From Shewanella waksmanii ATCC BAA-643 (GTDB taxonomy: Bacteria; Pseudomonadota; Gammaproteobacteria; Enterobacterales; Shewanellaceae), in the NCBI RefSeq assembly GCF_000518805.1, contig NZ_JAEH01000005.1, positions 105,652-169,651 of the forward strand: a DNA stretch of 64,000 nt, written 5' to 3'. Of this stretch, positions 37,903 through 45,744 are shown piece after piece; the stretch's first letter is position 1, and each line of letters opens with the position of its first letter. The notes under the pieces were generated by a model that worked only from the letters and a program-made list of their open reading frames with translations, ran no database searches and had not been told where the DNA came from. The position numbers and the translations under genes are program-made.

Positions 37903-37939
37903 TTACCCTCATTAAATATCTCACGTTTAATGAGGGTAA
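37903..37939 (+). promoter_or_regulatory. stem-loop overlapping the ribosome binding site of the first recombinase
   Basis: A perfect 14-base stem, TTACCCTCATTAAA (37903-37916) with its complement (37926-37939), loop TATCTCACG. The downstream arm contains GAGGG, the likely ribosome binding site of the ATG at 37945. If transcripts read through from gor, this hairpin could block translation of the recombinase. It is not followed by a T run, so is not a normal terminator. Confidence 0.6.
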
Positions 37940-37944
37940 ATTTT

Positions 37945-39144
37945 ATGGCGTACGTTGTTGTTTCATCTTCAATTAGTGTTCCACGTATACACCCCAAGTC
38001 CTCATTAAATAAACCCATTGAACTCGATGGCTTCCCTACCTTCTACAATGCAAACCATCAATATCTGCTTCCAGTAAACCTATGGTTCAACTACCTAGTT
38101 AATATCCGAAGATCTAAGAACCTGAACTCAGCAGTCAGAGCAATAAAGCGATATTGGTCATTTCTAGAGGAACATGATTTAGAGTGGGATGCCTTTCCTC
38201 CAAGTAAGTTTCTTAGGCCGACTTACCGCTTTAGGAATGATGACTTGTTAGCTAAAGCTAGAAGTGGCGATATACAATTCTCAACTGCATCTCTATACAT
38301 GCTGCATGTTATTAAGTTCTATGAATGGTGCATATCAAACAGAATGTTGCTCATTGACGAAAGATCTAAACCTTTTGAGTATGAGCTAATCCATGTTCGT
38401 AACAGAGGAATGATGAACCACTTAAACCCCCATTATGTGGTTACTAGTACAGACTTGCGCATAAAAGTTCCTAAGAAAAGTGAAATTCAATCCCTTAACC
38501 CATTAACTAAAGTTGAAGTTGAATTGTATGCCCAGGAGCTTTCCACATTTGGCATTGAGTTTATCATCCAGCAACTTCTACAAATCCATTCAGGCCTACG
38601 GATAGAGGAAGCATGCACTGTTCCTCTTTCATTGGCTTTAGAAGCATACAGCCAGAATACAAATATCGAAGTAACTATTGGCCCAAGCAATGGTGTAAAA
38701 ACCAAGTATGAAAAAGAACGCAAAGTTGAACTATCAAGTAGGCTAGCAGCAATGATGAACTCATATGCCAACTCGATACGTAGGCAAAAAAGGCTTAAGG
38801 GAAAACAAAGTCCATACCTCCTTGTAACCAAAAATGGAACGCCATTTTCATCTAACAATGTCCATCAGTCTTTTCGTAGGTTACAACTAAAAATTCAAAA
38901 CCAAAACAATATTTTGTTCAAGCATAAGCCCCATGATCTCAGAGCAACATATTGCACATACAGACTAGCATCATTGCTAGAGCATGGACTTCAAAAAGAT
39001 GCTGTCACTCAAATGATGGCATGGATGGGACATAACAATGAAGCCACCATGTGGAAGTATGTAGATTTCCTCGAACGAGATAAAAACATCCAAAAAGCTG
39101 TCAGTTTGCTAGATCAAATATTGGAAGAGGCTGTATATGAGTGA
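37945..39144 (+). CDS. tyrosine recombinase 1 of the element
   Basis: A 399-residue site-specific recombinase with the full catalytic set: Arg in IHSGLRIEEAC, HxxR in KPHDLRATYCTY, the second His in WMGHNNEAT and the nucleophile Tyr in MWKYVDFLE. The N-terminal part resembles a core-binding domain. ATG at 37945 is chosen because GAGGG lies 9 nt upstream and the earlier ATG at 37930 is inside the hairpin. It should cut at the element ends. Its stop overlaps the next start by 8 nt (ATGAGTGA), so the genes are translationally coupled. It is the best candidate for the main integrase. Confidence 0.88.
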   Translation: MAYVVVSSSISVPRIHPKSSLNKPIELDGFPTFYNANHQYLLPVNLWFNYLVNIRRSKNLNSAVRAIKRYWSFLEEHDLEWDAFPPSKFLRPTYRFRNDDLLAKARSGDIQFSTASLYMLHVIKFYEWCISNRMLLIDERSKPFEYELIHVRNRGMMNHLNPHYVVTSTDLRIKVPKKSEIQSLNPLTKVEVELYAQELSTFGIEFIIQQLLQIHSGLRIEEACTVPLSLALEAYSQNTNIEVTIGPSNGVKTKYEKERKVELSSRLAAMMNSYANSIRRQKRLKGKQSPYLLVTKNGTPFSSNNVHQSFRRLQLKIQNQNNILFKHKPHDLRATYCTYRLASLLEHGLQKDAVTQMMAWMGHNNEATMWKYVDFLERDKNIQKAVSLLDQILEEAVYE

Positions 39145-40841
39145 GCGAGCGCCAATAGAGGGAATAGTGATGAAGTTAAAGGTTGGTATAGCCAAATATC
39201 AATATTTTGACTTCAACCGCTATCGATACTTTAACGTTCCAATTAAGTCGGCCCTAGCTAAAGCTCACTTTGCCAATAGAGATGAAATCGTTATACGTTG
39301 GTTTAGGGTACTAAACAATAGCCATGATCAGTCCGACAATACAAAACATGGTTACGTTAACGACGTGGCTAAGTATGTTCGTTTTGCTGATCTACATAAA
39401 CTTCAGCTCGAATCTAAAGAGACCGCATCACGATGGGAACAAAATCTCATTGAGAAAGTTAGATTAGGGGCCATGCATGTAAATACTGCCCGAAAGCTCA
39501 ATAGCTCAATTAAGTGCTTATTCAAACTACTGGATCTACCGGTAAAAAAATGGTTTTCATCACGCGGCCTATTTCGAAGTGAAGTAAACCCAACGGAAGG
39601 ATATTCAGATAAGGAACTTAAAACGCTTCTCAGGTTACTCCACCCATTATTTCGCCAACTTCATCGCCAAATAATGGAAGCCCCAGAAGTACACATAAAT
39701 GCGCAGCCAAGAGAGCATACCGCTATAGTCAATCTCCAAGGAAAAAAGATTGAAGTTGCTGGCGCCCTAACGAAGTGCTTTGGACTTGGATATTTTCTCA
39801 TGTCTTACTATACATGGGGAAATATGACGACTTTACTTAAAATGAAAAAATTTAATGAAGAGAACCTAAGTAAAGGGCTTGTTTATTCTCAAAGTGTTTT
39901 TAAATCAAGAGCAAACAAATATGTCACTATATCCATTGGTGATAATAACACGCAGCATATACCTAAGCACGCCCTATTATTTATAGAGAAATTGTTGCAG
40001 TTAAGCAGAGTAGTCAATTCAAACGACGATCATCTATTTTTCCAAGTGAGCAGAGGTAAAACTGCTCCGGTAGAACCATCTCATTTGCGTTCTGTTACCA
40101 ATTGGCTGTTAGAGTGTTTTAACCCTCTAGATGAAAGAAACCAGCCATTACGCCCATTAGCTAAAAGGTTTAGAGCATCTGGCAGCGCACGTTATCTTGA
40201 TATCACTGGCGATACTGTTGGAACAGCCTTCTTGATGGGGAATACCCCCCCAAACCTTAAGTCGTCACTATACCAAAGGCAGTCAGATTGATAACAAGAA
40301 GCAATTACAAGCTGCCGCTCACACTATGGAAGCAATGGTAAAATGCTCAGATTTGTCTGAGTCCAAAGAGTATGCAAAAAAGCAGCTTGATGTCGAAGTA
40401 CTCCCTCATGAAGCATTTTTACAGAAATACTCTCGAGTTCACAACAAGCCTCAAAAAACGGTAATTGGTTCCGGTTGTAAAAAGCCACTTGGCGCAGAAG
40501 CTGATATCTATCGTAAAAAAATGAATTTCAGCCCTAAAACACTAAATGTAGATCATCTAGCTTGCTCTGATATTCTCAAATGTTTTAGTTGTTCAAACCA
40601 AGTCATCATAGAAGAAGTAGAGGATATTTGGTGCTTACTTAGCTTTAAAGAAGCAATCAATGAATCAATCCGCGACCATATCAATAGCACTCAATTCGTC
40701 AGGAACTTCAAAGATCTAATAGATAAAATAGACTTCGCTATATTTTCAGTAGCTCCTGCAGTAAGACGCAAAGCGACAAGAAAACTAAAACAAGAAGGCC
40801 GCCATCCCATCTGGCCAGAGAATATCAATTACTTGTTCTAA
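39137..40841 (+). pseudogene. recombinase 2 of the element, frameshifted at seven C
   Basis: Two frames, 39137-40291 and 40256-40841, join to one 567-residue protein if one C is removed from the run of seven C at 40245-40251; the joined sequence then reads NTPQTLSRHYTKG, containing the Tyr nucleophile. The first catalytic Arg region is not typical (YYTWGNMTTLLKM), the HxxR site reads KRFRAS and the second His is Asn. So it may be a structural partner rather than a catalyst. A C-terminal Cys cluster (HLACSDILKCFSCSNQ) resembles the one in recombinase 3. Without the frameshift repair the second half lacks a start of its own. Could also be programmed +1 frameshifting. Confidence 0.8.
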
Positions 40842-40849
40842 GGAGATAA

Positions 40850-42934
40850 ATGAGAGTTTTATTAAACCTACCAGGTGAAGTGTTAAAAGAAAATTTAGAT
40901 GGCTTTAATAATATTATCGCTCTCTATAAGAATGACGATGCTCGCGGTCTTGCATCCATACCTGTAACGAAAGATCACACTGGCGCCAACAAGAGTTATT
41001 TTGCCGATGATGAATGGGATATGGTTGCATATGTAGATAAAAAAATAACAAATAAAAATAAATTATTCTTTTCAGAAATCAATTCGGAAAAACTTGTAAA
41101 TGAGTTCAAGCTTATTTGCTTCACATGGATGTATACACCCGCAGCACAACGCAGAACAACACCGTTAAAGCCAACATCATTAATTGCACTTCATAGCAAG
41201 TTAACTCAGGTCTATAAATTTCTAGACAAAATGAAGTGGGATAGCATAGCGGTTTTATCACACCCAGTCTCATTTTATGAGTTTTGTAATTATATTGAAG
41301 AGCAAAAATATAGTCTTGGCAATGCTGAACATATTTTTTCAATATTAAATCGAGTGGAGTTATCCCACGAATATTTACCCATTCAATTGATCATACCAAC
41401 AGAGCAAAGTGGTGTTGAGCTAGCAAAAGAGTACTGTTGTCCTCAAAAAAATAAAGCTGATCAGTTCTATGCTATCCCAGCAGGACTAATGGAAAAAATA
41501 TACGGTAAGACAATCGAATATGTTGAAGAGTTTCACCCTCACAAGGAGCTTCTTTGTGAATTGGCTACAGAGCTTCGGAAAAACTATGAATTAGGCAAGC
41601 AGTATGTCAACAAGAAGATTGACTCAGGTACTTGGAATTGGATAGACAGAAGCTCGCCGAATTACAGAATTGAAGTGAGCAAACATCAGCCTCAACGATA
41701 TCAAGCAATTATAGAGTCTTTCCTCACTGGAACAGCATTAGAGAAGTACATCATGACAGGTATTGGTAGCTTCACAGCTTGGCTAGTGAGAATACAAACA
41801 GCTTGTTATATTGTTTGTGCAGCCTTCACTGGCATGCGTAAGAGTGAACTTTATGGACTTCATAGTGACAGCTTCATTAAACGCGAGTTTAATAATAAAA
41901 CAATTTATAGCGTACAGTCATACCAACATAAAATGACGCAAAGTAGAGGTCAAAAAACCGAATGGGTAACCTCACCTATTACTAAAAAGGCAATCGAATT
42001 AGCGGAAGCACTCACTCGAGACATGAGAAACCAGTTACTTTGCAGTGACAGCCCTATGAAAAACCAAGAAGCCAGCTGCCTTTGGTTAACTCAATCACGC
42101 AAGAAAAAATTACCAAATATCAGATTTGAGGGTCATCTCCGCTCTCATTTTAATGCTTTAGCCCTAGAAGCAGGAGCTATCATTGATGAGCATTCTCTTG
42201 AAGAATTTAAACTCATCAACCCCAACCGTAATCCTTTGAACGCGGATAGAAGAATTCGTCTCGGGAAAATATGGCCCTTAACAACCCATCAATTTCGTCG
42301 AACTTTTGCAGTATTTGTTAGACGTCATAATCTGTGTTCCGTAGTCGCAGTAAAAGACCAATTCAAGCACTTAGATATACCAACTACAGACTGGTACGGA
42401 GAAGGTAGTTCTGCAGCACACCTTCAAGGGATTGAATCAGACCATGATCTTAAAAGCCTAATACTAAATGTGGCCAATGAGATAACCACCGATAATTTTT
42501 ATAAATGGTATAACTCTAGCGAAGTACTTTATGGGAAAAGAGGCCTAGAAATTTTAAAGGAGCGAGCGAGTATCCCAAAAGATTTAAAATCTTGGGAGCA
42601 AATTAACGAACATGTAAAAGCTGGTAGGTTAAATTTAGTGGGAACGCTTCACTCATATTGCCTTGCTGGCTATGATTGCAGAATGGATAAGGTCACTTCC
42701 CCTGCAAACTGCTTTAAGTGTGAAAACCAGTTAATTGACAAAGATAAAGCTCAAAGCTGGATCGAAAGACACAAATGGGCCACTGATCAAGTACTCTATT
42801 TGGACAGTGTTGGCAGCTTAACATCTTCAATGTTTAGCCATTACATCACTCAAATTAGGGCCGCTGAAAAGGTAATGCACTTCTTTAAAATCCCTCATGA
42901 TAAATTTGACCCAAAAGGTACGAACTATGAGTAA
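40850..42934 (+). CDS. large tyrosine recombinase 3 of the element
   Basis: A 694-residue recombinase. The catalytic set is Arg in FTGMRKSELYGL, HxxR in LTTHQFRRTFAVFVRR, His in VKDQFKHLDIP and Tyr in TTDWYGEGSS. The long N-terminus (about 300 residues) has no recognised motif. The C-terminus has a Cys-rich motif (CLAGYDC, then CFKCENQL) that may bind zinc. It starts 8 nt after recombinase 2 with RBS AAGGAG. Resembles TnpB of Tn554 and the large integrases of gamma-mobile-trio elements; the exact family needs a search. Confidence 0.82.
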   Translation: MRVLLNLPGEVLKENLDGFNNIIALYKNDDARGLASIPVTKDHTGANKSYFADDEWDMVAYVDKKITNKNKLFFSEINSEKLVNEFKLICFTWMYTPAAQRRTTPLKPTSLIALHSKLTQVYKFLDKMKWDSIAVLSHPVSFYEFCNYIEEQKYSLGNAEHIFSILNRVELSHEYLPIQLIIPTEQSGVELAKEYCCPQKNKADQFYAIPAGLMEKIYGKTIEYVEEFHPHKELLCELATELRKNYELGKQYVNKKIDSGTWNWIDRSSPNYRIEVSKHQPQRYQAIIESFLTGTALEKYIMTGIGSFTAWLVRIQTACYIVCAAFTGMRKSELYGLHSDSFIKREFNNKTIYSVQSYQHKMTQSRGQKTEWVTSPITKKAIELAEALTRDMRNQLLCSDSPMKNQEASCLWLTQSRKKKLPNIRFEGHLRSHFNALALEAGAIIDEHSLEEFKLINPNRNPLNADRRIRLGKIWPLTTHQFRRTFAVFVRRHNLCSVVAVKDQFKHLDIPTTDWYGEGSSAAHLQGIESDHDLKSLILNVANEITTDNFYKWYNSSEVLYGKRGLEILKERASIPKDLKSWEQINEHVKAGRLNLVGTLHSYCLAGYDCRMDKVTSPANCFKCENQLIDKDKAQSWIERHKWATDQVLYLDSVGSLTSSMFSHYITQIRAAEKVMHFFKIPHDKFDPKGTNYE

Positions 42935-43355
42935 ATCACAAGTCACTCTTATAAACCTTGAAGAAGCCTTAGACCGTATCTTAACTAGGCAAACTCGAAT
43001 AATTCCCTCAACTCAAAAACTATCGGTAAAGGCTGTCGAAGAAGAAGCAGGGCTTGGTAATGGTTCAGCTTACTACTACAAAGATTTCGTTAAAAAAGTT
43101 AAGGATTGCGCGGTAAAAAACTCGCCTAAAGCTAATGCTCAAAATGCGTACGAAGAAAAAATAGCCAATTTGCGTGAACGATTAAACAATGAAACTCGGC
43201 TCAAAGAAAAGTACCGAAACCAGGTGGGTGAATTGAAAACACAGCTAGCAAATATGGCAAGTCAACATAATGAGCTAGCTCTCACCATTCAGCAATACCA
43301 GTATCAAGTTGCAGAGTTAGAGACAAGCAACACCCTATCAATGAAACGTTCATAG
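42927..43355 (+). CDS. small helix-turn-helix/coiled-coil protein of the recombinase operon
   Basis: A 142-residue protein. The N-terminal ~60 residues have a helix-turn-helix look (TQKLSVKAVEEEAGLGNGSAYYY) similar to the KfrA N-terminal domain. The second half is a long coiled coil rich in Gln, Glu and Lys (KIANLRERLNNETRLKEKYR). ATG at 42927 overlaps the recombinase 3 stop by 8 nt (ATGAGTAA). By position it corresponds to TnpC of Tn554 or the third small protein of gamma-mobile-trio elements: an accessory factor that may bind the CTGGAAAA repeats and orient recombination. That role is inference. Confidence 0.7.
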   Translation: MSKSQVTLINLEEALDRILTRQTRIIPSTQKLSVKAVEEEAGLGNGSAYYYKDFVKKVKDCAVKNSPKANAQNAYEEKIANLRERLNNETRLKEKYRNQVGELKTQLANMASQHNELALTIQQYQYQVAELETSNTLSMKRS

Positions 43356-43464
43356 GTACCTTCCCAGGAATACTACCGCAGACGATAAAGATTTAGCTTT
43401 GTGCAAGAACAAGTTTGGTGAAATAATCATTTCCCCCTCAAACAAGTATTTTTTAACTTTAAAT

Positions 43465-44055
43465 ATGAAATCAAGCAGTAAAAAACAACAAGTTATCAAT
43501 ATCAAATTATTCATAGCTATAGCTATCTTGGCTGTTGTAATGCCAATCGGCTTATATATTGATAACTTTGGTGTTGGGTATTGGTCGAACCATACACATT
43601 GGGCTGAGTTAGGGTCATTTTTTGGCGGTATATTAACCCCTATTCTTACTTTTATTTCAATAATTTTGATTTTACTTCAACTAAGAACAATGAATAAAGG
43701 TCTTCAAGTTGAGAGGGATTATCGAAGAAATGCTGATGGAAATAGTGAAATTGATTACTTTCTTGCACTCACAAAAAGTAAACTGGTAACTGACAAGGGC
43801 TTAATCAAACTTTCTTGTATCAATTGTGATGATGAAAATGCTCGTCTTACTCCATCACAAAGCGATTTAGCTCAACTTTGGAACTGTATTTATATAGCGC
43901 TAATGTCACTTGACAAAGATGGAGATTACGGCCCACAACACCAAAAAGCTACTATAAAGATCTCTGCAGTCTTAGGTCGAGAGACATGTGCTGCTTTAGA
44001 TTCCTATTTGAGAATTGCTAGTGGAAACCGTAGAGGTGGAAACTTCCACTTTTAA
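43465..44055 (+). CDS. two-TM protein with an unknown soluble C-terminus
   Basis: A 196-residue protein. Two TM segments lie at about residues 12-31 and 47-70 (FIAIAILAVVMPIGLYI and FFGGILTPILTFISIILILLQL). They are followed by a soluble domain with no recognised motif. The N-terminal pair, with GSFFGGILTPIL, resembles putative phage abortive-infection proteins (PutAbiC type), although the remaining domain is shorter than typical. It is in a defence setting, so a membrane-damaging effector is possible but unproven. ATG at 43465 has weak support; an upstream TTG at 43399 is an alternative start. Confidence 0.5.
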   Translation: MKSSSKKQQVINIKLFIAIAILAVVMPIGLYIDNFGVGYWSNHTHWAELGSFFGGILTPILTFISIILILLQLRTMNKGLQVERDYRRNADGNSEIDYFLALTKSKLVTDKGLIKLSCINCDDENARLTPSQSDLAQLWNCIYIALMSLDKDGDYGPQHQKATIKISAVLGRETCAALDSYLRIASGNRRGGNFHF

Positions 44056-44245
44056 GATATTATCAGAGGGGGCGGTATAAATGTTACGAGCAATGGCTCT
44101 AGGAAGCAAAGAGGCTGAATCACGTTAGAACATAGAGTCTAACTAATCTAAAATGAATCGGCTAACTACTTAAGGCTTGCCTCATTCACATCAACCAATT
44201 AATGTAGCTTTCTGGCTCATATGTTTGGATTATTAATAGGTGTTT

Positions 44246-44560
44246 ATGGACGAACCAAATATTAACACGATACGAAAAAACTTGGGGGTGGAAGAACATA
44301 TCCCATTCTTTGGTTACTTGATTTATCGAGCAGATTCAGATGAATTTTTAGCAAAATTCGACATTTCACCCGAACGTGTTCTTAAGGGATGGCATAAACT
44401 CCCTGACCAAGCCAAACCATTTAAAAAAGTACTCGAAGCCAATCGGGTGTGCCAACAACTTGAGCTAGACCCAAATATCTGCGAAATAGTAATTGGGTTC
44501 GATTTGGGCAAACAAATCGCAGTGGGACCATTGGATAACGATATAGTAAGTGAGAATTAA
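44246..44560 (+). CDS. hypothetical protein, first of a pair
   Basis: A 104-residue acidic protein, unrecognised, with no TM segment or signal peptide. It has a mixed alpha/beta look (FFGYLIYRADSDEFLAKF) and a hydrophobic C-terminal stretch (EIVIGFDLGKQIAVGPL). AGG lies 5 nt before ATG, chosen over GTG at 44240. The stop is 2 nt before the next gene, so the two are an operon. Cargo of the island. Confidence 0.5.
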   Translation: MDEPNINTIRKNLGVEEHIPFFGYLIYRADSDEFLAKFDISPERVLKGWHKLPDQAKPFKKVLEANRVCQQLELDPNICEIVIGFDLGKQIAVGPLDNDIVSEN

Positions 44561-44562
44561 AA

Positions 44563-44868
44563 ATGTACTTCTTGATTACTATGCACACAAAACCTAGATT
44601 CTACGATCATACATGCCAGCAAATTCTTCCAGAATTAGACTACATTGAGTCGCTTACTAAGACGTTTATTCATAACGGTGAAATTCGTACAGTAAAATTA
44701 TCATCCACAAACTTCATGAGTAGTGAGAATGATTGGATGGTTGCTTGCCCAAGGAAAGCAATTGAACAGTTACGAGAGCTAGGTATACATCCTTTCAAAA
44801 CAAAAAATGAGGCTCGAGAGTTTGCAAAGCTCAAGCAGCTAGACTCATTTCGATATTTAAAAATTTAA
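44563..44868 (+). CDS. hypothetical protein, second of a pair
   Basis: A 101-residue cytosolic-looking protein, unrecognised. It begins MYFLITMHTKPRFYDHTCQQ and has a basic helical C-terminus (KTKNEAREFAKLKQLDSF). It follows its partner with a 2-nt gap. Its last codons overlap the convergent XRE gene by 4 nt (44865-44868). No ribosome site of its own is visible, so it is coupled to its partner. Confidence 0.5.
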   Translation: MYFLITMHTKPRFYDHTCQQILPELDYIESLTKTFIHNGEIRTVKLSSTNFMSSENDWMVACPRKAIEQLRELGIHPFKTKNEAREFAKLKQLDSFRYLKI

Positions 44869-45071
44869 GGTAGCAACTCCCTTACGTCACAACCTAAAAC
44901 TTCAGCCAACTGATAAGCCTTTTCGAGCGTGATATTGACCTCCCCGCGCTCTATTCGACCTGCATAGCTGCGATCAATCTCAGCTAAAAGTGCCAATTTA
45001 TCTTGAGATATTCCCAACTCCTTGCGTTTGTTCCGTAAATTTAGGCCAAATTGGATTGCTAAGTCTTTCAT
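44865..45071 (-). CDS. XRE-family transcriptional regulator
   Basis: A 68-residue Cro/CI-type helix-turn-helix protein: FGLNLRNKRKELGISQDKLALLAEIDRSYAGRIERGEVNITL. It resembles controller proteins that time restriction-modification genes and defence operons. It is divergent from the 179-residue gene and the helicase. The palindrome CGGATTATAATCCG at 45124-45137 lies between them and probably binds this protein. Confidence 0.8.
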   Translation of the reverse strand: MKDLAIQFGLNLRNKRKELGISQDKLALLAEIDRSYAGRIERGEVNITLEKAYQLAEVLGCDVRELLP

Positions 45072-45105
45072 TTTTCATCTCGTTAAAGATAAAGACTATC
45101 CAAAG

Positions 45106-45137
45106 TTGCGGCTTACAAAGCCACGGATTATAATCCG
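45106..45137 (+). promoter_or_regulatory. promoter with overlapping XRE operator
   Basis: TTGCGG at 45106-45111, a 17-bp spacer and a perfect TATAAT at 45129-45134, aiming at the 179-residue gene. The TATAAT is embedded in the perfect 14-bp palindrome CGGATTATAATCCG (45124-45137), so protein binding there would block transcription. The 45072-45199 gap is otherwise empty. Confidence 0.7.
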
Positions 45138-45199
45138 CATTTAGTTTGTATTGTTTTCCTACTCCTTAGAGCTAGTGATTAACACCTTGTGAGAAAGTC

Positions 45200-45739
45200 A
45201 TGCCGAAAGTTTCAATCAAAATATGCACTACGTTGCATACTATTCTCCAGGACGAGAACTTTAATAATTTCCAAGTAGTGCAGTTACGCGATAGATTTTT
45301 GGCTGCCTCGACTAACAAGCAGAGTGTTAGCGAAGCATATAAATTTATCTATAGGCAGGTCAGTAGACTCGTTAAAAAAGGAGTCTTAAAAAAGAATAAG
45401 AGTGAGGACTCAAAAAAAGCAACATATCAAAAGGCGCAGCAATTCTATCAAACCAACTTCGTCATAAATGAGCGTACTGACGATGACCGGCACCCAGAAA
45501 AATTGCTAGATAATACTGAACAAGCTGCTGTCCAGCAGTTAAAAGAACGCCTTAAGCAATCAGAAGTCGATCTGCTTACAAGCATTGGCGAGTCGGAAGA
45601 ATACATGCGGCTATACAAATACTTCCCAGAGATGAAGGAACACCTTGAGTCGCAGTACATGCTAGCTCGAGAAAATAGCTCAAAACTACTTGGGCAAATC
45701 AAAGCTATCAAATCAGTACTCTCGCACCAACAGAAGTAA
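45200..45739 (+). CDS. DNA-binding-like protein with a coiled-coil C-terminus, first gene of a helicase operon
   Basis: A 179-residue protein, not recognised. The first ~70 residues look like a winged helix (FQVVQLRDRFLAASTNKQSVSEAYKFIYRQVSRLVKKGVLKK). The rest is a charged helical region, coiled-coil-like (EQAAVQQLKERLKQSEVDLL). It has RBS GAGAAAG. The helicase begins 5 nt after its stop, so the two are translated together. Transcription is probably controlled by the divergent XRE protein. Function unknown; a DNA-recognition subunit for the helicase is a reasonable inference. Confidence 0.6.
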   Translation: MPKVSIKICTTLHTILQDENFNNFQVVQLRDRFLAASTNKQSVSEAYKFIYRQVSRLVKKGVLKKNKSEDSKKATYQKAQQFYQTNFVINERTDDDRHPEKLLDNTEQAAVQQLKERLKQSEVDLLTSIGESEEYMRLYKYFPEMKEHLESQYMLARENSSKLLGQIKAIKSVLSHQQK

Positions 45740-45744
45740 CTCTA

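Noticed and set aside
44081..44128. 15-codon frame with GAGGGGG upstream
   Set aside because: Too short, not conserved in any visible way and has no partner; kept only as a remnant possibility.
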